A stretch of 64,000 bases of DNA from Tritrichomonas musculus (Eukaryota > Parabasalia > Tritrichomonadida > Tritrichomonadidae): the NCBI GenBank assembly GCA_039105265.1, contig JAPFFF010000098.1:1-64000 (forward strand), in the 5' to 3' direction. The first letter of the stretch is position 1. Every line of letters begins with the position of its first letter. The notes beneath the pieces are model-generated. The model saw nothing but the letters and a program-made list of their open reading frames with translations. It was not told where the DNA came from and ran no database searches. The position numbers were made by a program, and so were the translations under genes. Shown here one piece after another: positions 1 through 9,529 of the stretch.

Positions 1-2574
1 AACAACTTTGCATTATCAACTGACATACCTGAAATACCTACAGATTTGGTTAATGAATCTGCTTTGACAACTGCTTTGGAACCATATGCGAAACTTACGA
101 ACTTAAGTGAGTACGCTAAAGCGCAGGACTTACAGTCTTATGTAAAAAAAGAAGACATTCCTGAGATACCCACAGTTCTCAAAAATAGTGAGTTGCAATT
201 GAACATAAAAGACCAAGTATCAGACGAAATGTTTCAGAAATTGATGGCTGATGATGTTAACCCATTATCAGCTCAAGCATCAATGTGTTTAACAAGTATG
301 GCGGCTAATGAAGGTCTTCAAGCGGCTTTGGATTCTTGTGCCAGAGAATATGTTTCAAAAGAAGACCTCCCAAAGATTATTGAGCAAGTGAAAAGCGAAA
401 TCCCAGAAATCATTGAGGGTCAAACAACAATTCAATTCACAATCGCCAATAATACAATTCTTGATTTGGATTACGACCCATATCATATACTGATTGAGCA
501 ATATGGGTTAGATATTGTATCATCAGACAGTTTCTATACGGCCCATTATGTTCACGCAGACTATTCGTACAATGACAATGATGATAATCTACCCTCTCAG
601 ATACTGTGTATGGAAGGAAGTGATTCTAGTCTTTGGATACTATATCAATCACATGAATTAATTAATCCAGGAACTGGTGAAACACCAGAAATATTATCAT
701 GTTCAATAACCAAAACTGTTGAACCAACAAACAAAAACATTTATTCGGCAAGATATGTGTCAAACAATTATGCATTAAAAGAAGATATCCCAGAACCTGT
801 CGATTTGACACCATATTATTCTAGTGCACAAGCTGATGAGAAGTTTGTTGATGAAGATGAATTGGCTTATGAATTAGATAAGTATGCATTGAAAACAGAT
901 ATACCAACAATTCCATCTGATTTGGTTAATGAATCTGCATTGAGTACTGCATTATATGGTACTGAATTGAATATTGAATATCCGAATCCCGTTCGTGATT
1001 ATATATTTGTAAAACCATACTTACCAGAAACCGATATACATGTGATATTTGATGTTAATTGGGGTTCTAACAAGGATTACATTAACAATATTCAACATTT
1101 TGATTTGATATTCAAGCCTTATGAAAAATATATGAGAGGGTATAGAATGATGTTAGATAATGGATTATCTATTGTATGGTATGACCGTGGCGAATTTATG
1201 TTGTGTAATTCAAGTGGCAATACTCAATGGTTAATCAACGTCATTAAAGCACAAATCGAATCACCATTTATTAAAACTGCAAATGTTGTTGATGAAAATC
1301 CAGAACAAATCACAATTCAATGTACACAGAATGAAAGTGGTTGTGTAGTTCCTGATAATGATATAAGAAGAGTATTCACAACCAAAAATATTATCGTCAA
1401 ATTCAAACGAAATGCTGATGATGCATCATATGAAGAAGTTGAATACGAATACAGTTTATATAAAAGTTTGAATATGATTTACAAATCAACAAGCAATGAA
1501 TTAATAAATATTAATTATAATACCCATATCGTTTCATTGAGAGCTGAGGACGATACACTGACTAATATATATGATGCATCTATCACATTAATCCGCAGCC
1601 GACCTGTGAACGATGATATGATTACTTCAGTGAAATATGTGAATGATAACTTTGCTCTGAAGTCAAACGTCATAACAGAAGAACAACTAATAAAAAAATG
1701 TGCTATTGATTGCGGACCGATTACAGAGGGCGGTGAAATATCAATTCATTATCTAAAACTTGAAGGTAATGTGATTAAACTGGAATATATAGTAGGTGAT
1801 TATGCGCTATGTTTGGAAATAAGAATATTATTCTATGATACAACTGGAAATCCCCACAACATTGTTCTTGTATTACATCAAAGAACTGTGTATTTCGACA
1901 ATTTCAAATTCCCACTATATTATGAAGACACTGTTGATATATCATCAGGAAGACCCCTGACATATAATTTCCCAATAGGTGGATATTCTTGGACAACTAC
2001 TCAGGAATTATTAGATGCTAAACAAATATATTCAAGATGCATCATGTCCCGAGGTTATTTAGCAAAATATAAGGCTGCTATTTACGGAACGCAATCAAAC
2101 ACAACAATTACTCACTACTCCCCAATCGAGTCATCAATGAACTCTATTAATGATTTCGTTATTGGAGCTCCAGTATATATGACTGGTAAGGTTTATAAAC
2201 ATGATGGTGATACGTGGGTACGAAACAATGTTTCTCAGCCAAACAAAGTTTGGATACTTTCAACTGTGAATGATACAACTGATTGTATTTGTAGTGTCAA
2301 AACTACTGGTTCATGGAAAGAATATGTTGGTATTTGTGTTAGAATTGATGAAAAAAATAATTGTATTACCTTCGCTTCCCATGGCGATTATCTTGTAAAA
2401 GTTGATGATTCATCTTGTTATGGTATTGGGGATGAAGTATTTATTGATAATGAAGATAATAAATTGAAGATTCTTTCAGGAGAGACAGCGATAACATCAA
2501 AAATAAAACGCATGACTGTCGGAATCATAACTGCAATAATAGATAATAAAACACTTGCATGCTTTAAGGCATAA
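1..2574 (+). CDS. Fibre-like protein of a probable Maverick/Polinton element (5' end outside window)
   Basis: The frame is open from the first base of the window, so the N-terminus lies upstream. About 857 codons are visible, ending in TAA. The protein carries recurring short linkers of the type YALKxDIPxIP and DLVNESAL, which look like the shaft repeats of viral and phage fibres. These alternate with longer beta-rich segments. The last ~170 residues (from about TITHYSPIES) form a compact Gly/Asp-rich domain with the look of a phage-type decoration or head domain. Such fibre-like proteins occur in virus-like Maverick/Polinton elements of trichomonads; that link is inference from style and company, as no capsid, ATPase, integrase or polymerase gene is in the window. 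The frame looks whole as far as it can be seen. The next gene (2601-3002) is convergent, 26 bp away. Another phage-like adhesin source cannot be excluded. Confidence 0.6.
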   Translation, partial: NNFALSTDIPEIPTDLVNESALTTALEPYAKLTNLSEYAKAQDLQSYVKKEDIPEIPTVLKNSELQLNIKDQVSDEMFQKLMADDVNPLSAQASMCLTSMAANEGLQAALDSCAREYVSKEDLPKIIEQVKSEIPEIIEGQTTIQFTIANNTILDLDYDPYHILIEQYGLDIVSSDSFYTAHYVHADYSYNDNDDNLPSQILCMEGSDSSLWILYQSHELINPGTGETPEILSCSITKTVEPTNKNIYSARYVSNNYALKEDIPEPVDLTPYYSSAQADEKFVDEDELAYELDKYALKTDIPTIPSDLVNESALSTALYGTELNIEYPNPVRDYIFVKPYLPETDIHVIFDVNWGSNKDYINNIQHFDLIFKPYEKYMRGYRMMLDNGLSIVWYDRGEFMLCNSSGNTQWLINVIKAQIESPFIKTANVVDENPEQITIQCTQNESGCVVPDNDIRRVFTTKNIIVKFKRNADDASYEEVEYEYSLYKSLNMIYKSTSNELININYNTHIVSLRAEDDTLTNIYDASITLIRSRPVNDDMITSVKYVNDNFALKSNVITEEQLIKKCAIDCGPITEGGEISIHYLKLEGNVIKLEYIVGDYALCLEIRILFYDTTGNPHNIVLVLHQRTVYFDNFKFPLYYEDTVDISSGRPLTYNFPIGGYSWTTTQELLDAKQIYSRCIMSRGYLAKYKAAIYGTQSNTTITHYSPIESSMNSINDFVIGAPVYMTGKVYKHDGDTWVRNNVSQPNKVWILSTVNDTTDCICSVKTTGSWKEYVGICVRIDEKNNCITFASHGDYLVKVDDSSCYGIGDEVFIDNEDNKLKILSGETAITSKIKRMTVGIITAIIDNKTLACFKA

Positions 2575-2600
2575 ATAGTATAAAAAAATTTTTTTTTAGC

Positions 2601-3002
2601 TTAATTGTTGGATGAGATTATTTGAATCAGCTTTCCCGTCATGTATAACGATAAATTGATATTTAATTGTTCACGAATTAGATTCTGAAGGAATTGAATT
2701 CGATTAGACCTTGGTTGATTCATAATTGTTTCTTTATGGTCAGAAGCAAATTGAAGAACTTGGTCTCTCTGTTCATCATTAAGGAATTTGGATTTGTTTA
2801 ATGGAAATGAACGATTTGTTCTTCTTCGTATAGGATTTAATTCATTTGATTGTTCAGTTGATTCAGTTGATGGTTCGACACTTTGTGCCTCAGATTCAGT
2901 TGGTTGTTCAATTTGTGTTTCATTTGATATATTATTTAATTGTTCGAATTCGGTTTTCAAAGCAAGTAATTCAGAAATGATATGGTCGATGCGTTGTTGC
3001 AT
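2601..3002 (-). CDS. Small hypothetical protein, 133 aa, with basic helical C-terminus
   Basis: The ORF starts at an ATG (3002-3000) and ends 26 bp from the convergent fibre-like gene. Residues 1-22 look like a short coiled coil (MQQRIDHIISELLALKTEF). Residues 25-57 are a low-complexity Gln/Ser/Glu linker. A basic patch follows (RRRTNRSFPLNKSKF) and then a C-terminal helical domain of about 65 residues, which could be a small DNA- or nucleic-acid-binding fold. I do not recognise the family. Its place beside the fibre-like gene suggests it belongs to the same element. No TCA-type initiator is seen just upstream of the ATG, unlike the DUF3447 genes in this window. An open frame at 2788-3009 on the other strand is a shadow of the Ser/Gln-rich part. 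Confidence 0.5.
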   Translation of the reverse strand: MQQRIDHIISELLALKTEFEQLNNISNETQIEQPTESEAQSVEPSTESTEQSNELNPIRRRTNRSFPLNKSKFLNDEQRDQVLQFASDHKETIMNQPRSNRIQFLQNLIREQLNINLSLYMTGKLIQIISSNN

Positions 3003-3340
3003 TTTTTAAATAAGATAAAAAAAACAAATTCTTAATTTAAAATTTTATAACTTGTTCTCAGAATCACTCTGGAGCCCTTATTTAAATTTTAAATCCCGAA
3101 TTAACTTTGAAATAAATTTTAAAATGAGTGTTTAGCGCTTTATGACAGGCCTTGTTCTACAACAGATTATGGAGGCTAATTAAAATTTAAACCCTGTGGA
3201 TAATTTTTTCGTTAATTTTTAAAATGAGGTTTTGAGCTTGGTTCCTGGTATTGGGAGACCTAGAAAAATTATTCGACCACCAATACGCACATACATATAC
3301 TACTCTTAAAAGGTATTTAAAAATTTAAAGATTTCAATAA
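3003..3340. other. Non-coding gap before the MULE gene
   Basis: This stretch is AT-rich with several AAATTTTAAA-like runs and a few higher-GC patches (for example ggagccctt and gggagaccta). There is no ORF of note. Its last part runs into the open frame that encodes an ankyrin-like tail fused to the MULE transposase; a TAA at 3338-3340 closes that frame upstream. No clear terminal inverted repeat of the MULE was found. Confidence 0.4.
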
Positions 3341-5539
3341 AATTCAACTTTGTATTTTTATAAAAAGACAGTAATAGATCTTGCATCTGAAAAAGGAAAT
3401 AATGAAATTAAAAACCTTTTATTAGATTATAAAGCATCACATAAAAGAAAACGTGGGAGGCCGCCAAAGGATAATAAAGATGTCAATAATAGTAAAGACA
3501 GAAAAAAAAAAGTAATTGATAACGAATCAAAGATTAGGAATTTGGAAAACCCGCACTTCAGGTCTCTTCCGCATAAAAATTCTTTCTATATTACATTGCC
3601 TTTGCCTAACAACAAAGAAATAATTTCATATTATGAATCTATTAAAAAAAATGATATTAATTGGAAAGACATCAAACCTGATCAACTTTTCTTTAATGGA
3701 CTGAAACAAACTGAAGATTGCAATGAAGGAATTAATATTGAAGGAGAACAAGATCTTAATGATCAAGTAGGTAGTATTATTAATGTTGATGATTTTGAAG
3801 AAGGCAGTGAGAAAGATAACGAAGAAGGGAATGAAGAAGGGAATGAAGAAGGCGACGAAGAAGACGACGAAGAAGATGACGAAGATGGCAATGAAGAAGA
3901 TGACGAAGATGACGAAGAAGGCAATGAAAAAGATGATGAAGAAGACGATGAAAATGAAATAACTATAGACGATATTGAACTTCATGCACCTTTTACCGAT
4001 CCTATTCAAGCTCAAGCATTTATTAGCAAAGCAAATAAAGGTTATAGAATAGTTCAAGTTGAAACAAATAAAAAAGATGTTTTGATTTTCAAATGCAGTG
4101 CAAAAAGTTGCAATTACCAAATCATATGTAATAAAAACAAAGATGGTTATTATATATTAGATCATACCTCCCATACATGTCTTCGTCATAAAACAATTTC
4201 TAAAAAAGAACTAGAAGAAGCCGTTTTTAAAGTTGGAAAGGTCGAACAATTGACCATGTCATACCAAAATGCTGTTTGTAAAAAACTAAATATTCCTGAA
4301 AAAGGTATTAATACTCAAAGAATACGTAATGCATACAATCGAGTGTTTAAATTAAGCAAGAATAAAAGAATAAAATCATGGAGGAAACTTGCCAGTTTCA
4401 TTGAGATTATCAAAGCAAATGGTGGTTATGGATTAATCACTAAAAATGACGGTGAAAAAATCAATTTCGTGGGATTTGTTCCAGATTATTCGGTAACTTT
4501 CCTTCGTTCTTCGTTGTTCTTCGGAGTTGTTCAAATGGATACACGCTTCCAAACAGGAGTTTCGGGGGGAAATTTATACACTATGATTGGTTTGACAGGT
4601 GACAGAACCATACTACCAATTGGGGCAGCATGGGCGCCTTCTGAAAGTTCTGAATCGACCGATAAGTTCCTTAGTATGCTTCAGAACGAGCTTTATAAGA
4701 TTAAATCATGTCAAACCGATGAATCTTTAAAGCTAATAAAAAGCATTGAAAAAGTTGGAATTATTAGTCAATTATGCAATTGGCATTTAGAAAAGCATAT
4801 TAAAAAAAATAAAGCAATTTTTAAAGTATTAGTTAGTTCTGAAAATTCACATGATTATGCAAAAGTAAAGCATAAAATCAACACAAAATATCCAAAATTA
4901 AAGGAAAAATTAGACGAAAATAATAAATGGTCCAAAATAACGAGATTTGAATGCAATTCTCCAAGAGATCAAAATATTTCTACTGCGTGCGTTGAATCAC
5001 TAAATGCATTCATTGCAAGACTCAAATTAAAAGATAAGGAACCGTTGGATGTTTTCTTACAAATTTATGAATTCGGTTTTTTTCAAATTAAAGAAATATG
5101 TTCACAGAATACTTATTTAACTAGATCAGCAAGTGATTGGCTGACATATGCTTTAACAATAGCTCATAATCTTACTGTAACCAAAACTCCACTTAATTGG
5201 GGAAAATATGAAGTGACTAAAGATGGATGCTTGGATTCAAAATGCACCGTGTTTATTAATAATAATGAGATTCCTTCTTGTAGTTGTAAATTTTTTTTTG
5301 ATTGCGGGATGCCATGCGTTCACATGTTAGCTGTGGCATGTAAATATAATTTTGATTGGTGTTCATGGATTCATCCTCGTTTTTTCCCAGCCAAATATAA
5401 AAACGTTTTTCAGAATAATCTCATTTATCCTGATTTCGATCAAATAATATCGACAAATAAAGATGTTCCTGTCATTATCAAATCTTTAAAGAGAAGGCAA
5501 AAAAGAATTCCCACGCCAGGTGATGTTCCTCCTAAGTAA
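3341..5539 (+). CDS. MULE-type transposase with SWIM zinc finger; N-terminus derived from an ankyrin tail, no ATG
   Basis: Residues are numbered from the TTG at 3350. The order of parts is: an ankyrin-repeat end (about 8-26, DLASEKGNNEIKNLLL); an AT-hook-like KRGRPPK (34-40); a long Glu/Asp/Asn/Gly acidic tract (149-205); a FLYWCH/GCM-like finger (C249, C254, then H275 and C277); the MULE catalytic core; and a C-terminal SWIM finger CxC-x9-CxH (C644, C646, C656, H658). Likely catalytic acids are D397 (MDTRF), D457 (TDESLKLI) and E549 (CVESLN), with the usual CNWH before helix H479. The core looks whole, so it may be active or recently active as a cut-and-paste DNA transposase. The frame is closed upstream by TAA at 3338 and has no ATG before residue 303 (nt 4256), so the true start is unresolved: a truncated 5' exon, a non-ATG start or a chimera. 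Known relatives are the MULEs of Trichomonas vaginalis. Confidence 0.8.
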   Translation, partial: NSTLYFYKKTVIDLASEKGNNEIKNLLLDYKASHKRKRGRPPKDNKDVNNSKDRKKKVIDNESKIRNLENPHFRSLPHKNSFYITLPLPNNKEIISYYESIKKNDINWKDIKPDQLFFNGLKQTEDCNEGINIEGEQDLNDQVGSIINVDDFEEGSEKDNEEGNEEGNEEGDEEDDEEDDEDGNEEDDEDDEEGNEKDDEEDDENEITIDDIELHAPFTDPIQAQAFISKANKGYRIVQVETNKKDVLIFKCSAKSCNYQIICNKNKDGYYILDHTSHTCLRHKTISKKELEEAVFKVGKVEQLTMSYQNAVCKKLNIPEKGINTQRIRNAYNRVFKLSKNKRIKSWRKLASFIEIIKANGGYGLITKNDGEKINFVGFVPDYSVTFLRSSLFFGVVQMDTRFQTGVSGGNLYTMIGLTGDRTILPIGAAWAPSESSESTDKFLSMLQNELYKIKSCQTDESLKLIKSIEKVGIISQLCNWHLEKHIKKNKAIFKVLVSSENSHDYAKVKHKINTKYPKLKEKLDENNKWSKITRFECNSPRDQNISTACVESLNAFIARLKLKDKEPLDVFLQIYEFGFFQIKEICSQNTYLTRSASDWLTYALTIAHNLTVTKTPLNWGKYEVTKDGCLDSKCTVFINNNEIPSCSCKFFFDCGMPCVHMLAVACKYNFDWCSWIHPRFFPAKYKNVFQNNLIYPDFDQIISTNKDVPVIIKSLKRRQKRIPTPGDVPPK

Positions 5540-5576
5540 TTAATAAATAATAGCATTTAAATATTTATACATTTTA

Positions 5577-5608
<32 letters not shown>

Positions 5609-5788
5609 CTTTTATTTAAAACTCCTAATATAATACAAAATTAATATATAATAATGAGAATCTTATTAGAAGGACTCATTTTATTTATCATGCTTTTATT
5701 TCGTTAATTTAGATTGCAAAAATGAATATACTATCAGATTTAAAAATAATGATTAAATATATATAATATACCCTCAAAAAACTCTAGT
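5540..5788. other. AT-rich intergenic with opposed T/A homopolymers
   Basis: It contains a run of T followed by a run of A (about 5574-5608) that could form a hairpin, then AT-rich DNA up to the ATG at 5789. It may hold the 3' processing signals of the MULE gene, but nothing specific can be claimed. Confidence 0.35.
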
Positions 5789-7657
5789 ATGTTGGATATT
5801 ATACGCGATGGTTCAGAATTACCTGATATTCCGATGGATCCATATATGAGAACAGTTCAAAAAACAACAGATTTATCTCCAATTCTTGATTGGTGCAATA
5901 AAGAAACTAGTTCTCTACCAGCCATCGAATTTAGTAGTGAATTTGACGATCCAGATAAATTAGTCATAACAATTAATGGTGCGATGGATATTTGTAATAG
6001 ATTTAGGAGTTCTTTAAAACCAACATTTAAAGCAATAACTACAAGAATTAATGAAATAAATAATGAATATATTTCAAAGAATGAATTAGTTAGAGATGAT
6101 ATAATTGATGTTGTTGGTAAATTTGTTAATGGAGAAGTTCATCTCGAGGCTGAAGACCAGATAACAGACGGCACAATTAAAGCAAGATTTTTGGTCCAAA
6201 AAGTTAGTGAATATAATGATGTTGATTATGAAGAAAATCATATAACTATCAATATTACTGGCGGAATTACTGATTACCAAGGAACAGATGATTTCCCTAG
6301 CTGCGTCATGAATAATAAATCATTTATCATATCAAATCCTCATAATCTTAGGGTTAGTGGAATACAAATTAAAGAAAATACATGTTCGAGACATATGGAA
6401 TTTACAATAAATGATTTAGCATATACTTGTGATATAAATGCTTTGCATAACAAGATTGATTCAATAAATGATTTTGCAAATTCAAATAATAAAGAAATAT
6501 CAAACATAATAAATAATGTCGTATCAAAAAATGAATTGACTAGAGAAGATACTATTGATGTTGTTGCAGAAACAGATGGCTCAACAATTACTTTAACTGC
6601 TGAAGATACCATAAGTGAAGGCATGATAGTGTTTAAAATATATTTTGCTAATGCTCAAAAGAATTGCTATTTCAAGTTTGAAAATGGGGATATAACAGAA
6701 TATAAAGGGGTCACAGAAAATATAACATTAGGGAATGTTGTCATAAAACCTCTGGCCAGAAGTGAAGAATTTAGGGCCGCATGGTTAAATAGTTATGAAA
6801 AGAATGACAATACTATTACCATACAAAATACTCATACATCCAAGATTTCAGGGGTTATTGTTCAAGGAAATTCATGCATGAGAAATATGACATTTACAAC
6901 AAATGATTTAGCATATACTTGTGATATAGATGCATTACATAAAAATATTGATGCCCTAGCTGCTAATTCACATTATAATGATGCGGCAATGACATCTACA
7001 TTAGATGATTTTCCGACTGTTGATGAAGTAAATGCTGCCTTAGATGAAATAAAAAATAGTATGGTAAATATGGATAATTTGTATACTAAAGAAGAAGTGG
7101 ATGCTAAATATAGAAGCAAAAATGATTTGATATATAAAGATGCTGTCGATGTGCCTTTTGAAAATGTCTTAGATAGTGAAGGAAGGTGGGAAGCCAAAAT
7201 AAAAATGACTAGGGGAACTCATCTTGTTGGAACGATTACTGATGAGGCTGGCGTGGTCAAGAATTTTGATATAATGTTTGATTATGATGAAGATGTCCCT
7301 GAGAATACCGAGATATATGTCAATATAGAAATTGACGGAAAAAATTATTACGTAAATTATTATGAAAATGAGACTGATGATTGGCGCTTTTTTATCGAAA
7401 GCGAAACAGGATATTTAGATACCAAATTAACACTAGCGGAAAAAATAAATAAACAAGATGAAATAGCATTGAAAACAGATAATCGAATCGATTTAGAGAA
7501 AACATTAGAGAATGCAATGGTTGAATTCATCAAAAATGATAGATATAAGAATATTACTGATAATCCAAAAACATATATTGGTTATTTCTATTATGTTAAT
7601 GGAGAATTTGAAATCAGATTTAATTTATTCCAAGAAATTATGATGACAAATATATGA
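5789..7657 (+). CDS. Fibre-like protein with a triplicated domain, 622 aa, probable Maverick/Polinton element
   Basis: The ORF begins at ATG 5789. Three related blocks start with SKNELVRDDIIDVV (residue 96), SKNELTREDTIDVV (residue 246) and SKNDLIYKDAVDV (residue 443). The first two end with the same signature, NDLAYTCDI-ALH (about residues 208-220 and 372-384), so they are clear internal duplications of 150 residues. The third keeps only the head of the block. Predicted structure is beta-rich with short helical linkers, as in trimeric fibres. It shares the KNEL/KDxI linker style with the gene at 1-2574 but little else. The next frame begins at its very end. I infer surface or attachment function for a virus-like element; there is no enzymatic motif. 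It looks whole. Confidence 0.55.
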   Translation: MLDIIRDGSELPDIPMDPYMRTVQKTTDLSPILDWCNKETSSLPAIEFSSEFDDPDKLVITINGAMDICNRFRSSLKPTFKAITTRINEINNEYISKNELVRDDIIDVVGKFVNGEVHLEAEDQITDGTIKARFLVQKVSEYNDVDYEENHITINITGGITDYQGTDDFPSCVMNNKSFIISNPHNLRVSGIQIKENTCSRHMEFTINDLAYTCDINALHNKIDSINDFANSNNKEISNIINNVVSKNELTREDTIDVVAETDGSTITLTAEDTISEGMIVFKIYFANAQKNCYFKFENGDITEYKGVTENITLGNVVIKPLARSEEFRAAWLNSYEKNDNTITIQNTHTSKISGVIVQGNSCMRNMTFTTNDLAYTCDIDALHKNIDALAANSHYNDAAMTSTLDDFPTVDEVNAALDEIKNSMVNMDNLYTKEEVDAKYRSKNDLIYKDAVDVPFENVLDSEGRWEAKIKMTRGTHLVGTITDEAGVVKNFDIMFDYDEDVPENTEIYVNIEIDGKNYYVNYYENETDDWRFFIESETGYLDTKLTLAEKINKQDEIALKTDNRIDLEKTLENAMVEFIKNDRYKNITDNPKTYIGYFYYVNGEFEIRFNLFQEIMMTNI

Positions 7658-8376
7658 TTTTACAATATGAGTCTGGTGATGGTGAATGGTGTATTGTTTT
7701 GTTATTGAACATATCATTAAACTCTGGAACATTCATCACATTTTCGAAAGAGGGAGAATTTAAATATAGAATCGTGAAAGATTTAACCATTGAAACAGTC
7801 TATGATGAAAAATATCAAACTAAAGTTTTAAAAGTTTCTTGTACATTTGAACCATTTAGACATATTGGTTCGTCTGTTGATGATTATTTAGAAGACATAA
7901 ATGGTTATTCTGATATTAAATATTTCAAAGTTGTTAGATCAAATGACAAATATCCTGTGGATGATATTCTTGGATTATTTATGGACTTCTTTGTTTCATT
8001 CAAGAATCATAAAGATGAAGAAAATGAATGGAAAATATTTTATTCTGGCTTTGTTGATTGTGATATTCAATGGATTGATGATTTAACAGGAATCAATTAT
8101 GATTCACACAAAAATATTTTGACTATTAGTACCGAGTTCGATTCTGATGCATATGAATTGTTAATAATATTTAAAGAGACAAGTGGTGAAAAACATTTTG
8201 TGAGAATTCTCCACGGATCAAAGATTGCTTTACTCGATGAAATATATGGATCAAAGAAAGTAAAAGTTGTTCAATATCAAGCTACAGATTATAAATATGA
8301 CTTTAATGTAAGAATGAATTTAGATCAATATCCAGAAGGACAGATTTACATTAAGCAATTAAAATGGAATGAGTAA
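7654..8376 (+). CDS. Hypothetical beta-rich protein, 240 aa, adjacent to the fibre-like gene
   Basis: This frame starts at an ATG that shares its last bases with the stop of the preceding fibre-like frame, so the two are tightly coupled. The product is acidic, rich in Asp, Tyr and Phe, and looks all-beta; no signal peptide or membrane segment is visible. I recognise no family. Position and composition suggest it belongs to the same virus-like element as its neighbour, perhaps as another fibre or base protein. A short open frame at 7901-8086 in another phase is a shadow. Confidence 0.45.
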   Translation: MILQYESGDGEWCIVLLLNISLNSGTFITFSKEGEFKYRIVKDLTIETVYDEKYQTKVLKVSCTFEPFRHIGSSVDDYLEDINGYSDIKYFKVVRSNDKYPVDDILGLFMDFFVSFKNHKDEENEWKIFYSGFVDCDIQWIDDLTGINYDSHKNILTISTEFDSDAYELLIIFKETSGEKHFVRILHGSKIALLDEIYGSKKVKVVQYQATDYKYDFNVRMNLDQYPEGQIYIKQLKWNE

Positions 8377-8830
8377 AAAATTCTATAGGGATTGGTGTTT
8401 GTTCTTCAGCTGGATTGAGCGTCGGGTACATTTCAATCATTATAAAACAACTTCTTGATTCGAAGGGATTATCTTGACGGAATCTTCAAGAAATACATTT
8501 TTTTGTGTCAAAATAATTTTTACAACGAGACGATAAAAGTATGAGTTTCGAATTTTTTTGTTGCGAACTTTTTGAATTATCGAGGTGGTTGGAGCTTTTT
8601 GAAGGCTATGGGGGCTTCCAAAGGCTCCAATTGGCTGTAAAATGGGCTTAAGTATAGGCTTGGCGATAGCGGAGCCTATACTATACTACTTTCAAAACAG
8701 AACAAATATGCAATAAAAAACTTTATATTATAATTAATATACTTTTATATTTTTATCAACCAACAACATCCAAATAAAAAGTTATTATCAATATATAAAT
8801 GCCCTTTTTTGGACTTTTACTTTTAAAAAA
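8377..8830. other. Non-coding DNA between fibre-like genes and mariner fossil
   Basis: Mixed composition, with one GC-richer patch (about 8580-8690, with repeated ggctt/ggagc words) and no coding frame. It may contain the end of the virus-like element, but no terminal repeat could be identified inside the window. Confidence 0.3.
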
Positions 8831-9529
8831 ATGGAGCAAATGTATTGCATCAAACATTTGAAACTCCTGGGATATCAAGTCAATGAAATCATAGACCAAT
8901 TATAGAATTGGTTTGGGGACTAGAGTCTTAGTAGAACTCAGGTTTATTATCTGATAGGTGAGTTCAATAGAGGGCGTACATATCTTTTTGATGCCACTCG
9001 TTCAGTACGACCTCGATATACATATATTGATGATGAAATTATCGCATGAATAAGAATTGATCCTTATGCTTCTTGCAGAGAGATTGCATTCATGGTAGGA
9101 TCAAGAGGAGCTACAGTATTCCACAGGTTGACTGAATTAGGATATAAAAATTATTTATTAACTTGTATTCCACATCAATTAAATAATGCACAGAATTAGT
9201 TGAGGCTCGAAATGTCAAAGATAATGATCCAGGAGCTCAATTATTTGAAGCATGATAAATCTAAATACATATGCACAGGTGATGATACATAGTGCAAATA
9301 TTATTTCGATCATAAAAGGAAATGGGCTGTTAGTTCAGATGATTTAGATGAGAGAACAAGACCAAGTAATTTTGAGAAGAAAATAATGATTGTCATTTTT
9401 ATTGGTATAAATGGTCTAGCCATTCTTGATTTGGTCCCTAACAGACAATCTCTAACATCAGATTATTTCATAAATAATAACTTAAAACAGTCATTGTTTG
9501 CTAATAAATTGGTTTCAATATTAAAATAA
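8831..9529 (+). pseudogene. Mariner/Tc1-type transposase fossil, C-terminally truncated
   Basis: One frame runs from ATG 8831 to TAA 9527-9529 (232 codons) without any frameshift but with five internal stops (four TAG, one TGA). The N-terminal half has helix-turn-helix character (REIAFMVGSRGATVFHRL). The catalytic half shows the first acidic motif CTGDDT, followed by a TAG where mariners usually have Trp, then KYYFDHKRKWAVSS, the IFIGINGLAILDLVP strand and SDYF. This is the DD34D-type layout of mariner. The third catalytic Asp and roughly the last 100 residues of a normal ~340-residue transposase are missing. Several stops fit a single C-to-T or G-to-A change (for example Trp or Gln codons), as in slow decay under AT mutation pressure. 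It is dead. Mariner elements are common in T. vaginalis, but this copy looks older and diverged. Confidence 0.75.

Noticed and set aside
3626-4120. Minus-strand hydrophobic 164-codon frame opposite the MULE gene
   Set aside because: It is the antisense shadow of the Glu/Asp-rich tract, which reads as Phe/Ile/Val on the other strand.
1-8376. Bacteriophage prophage tail-fibre genes
   Set aside because: There is no bacterial ribosome-binding pattern, no other phage genes, and the flanks carry eukaryotic transposons. Fibre-like genes are better explained by a virus-like element of the protist.
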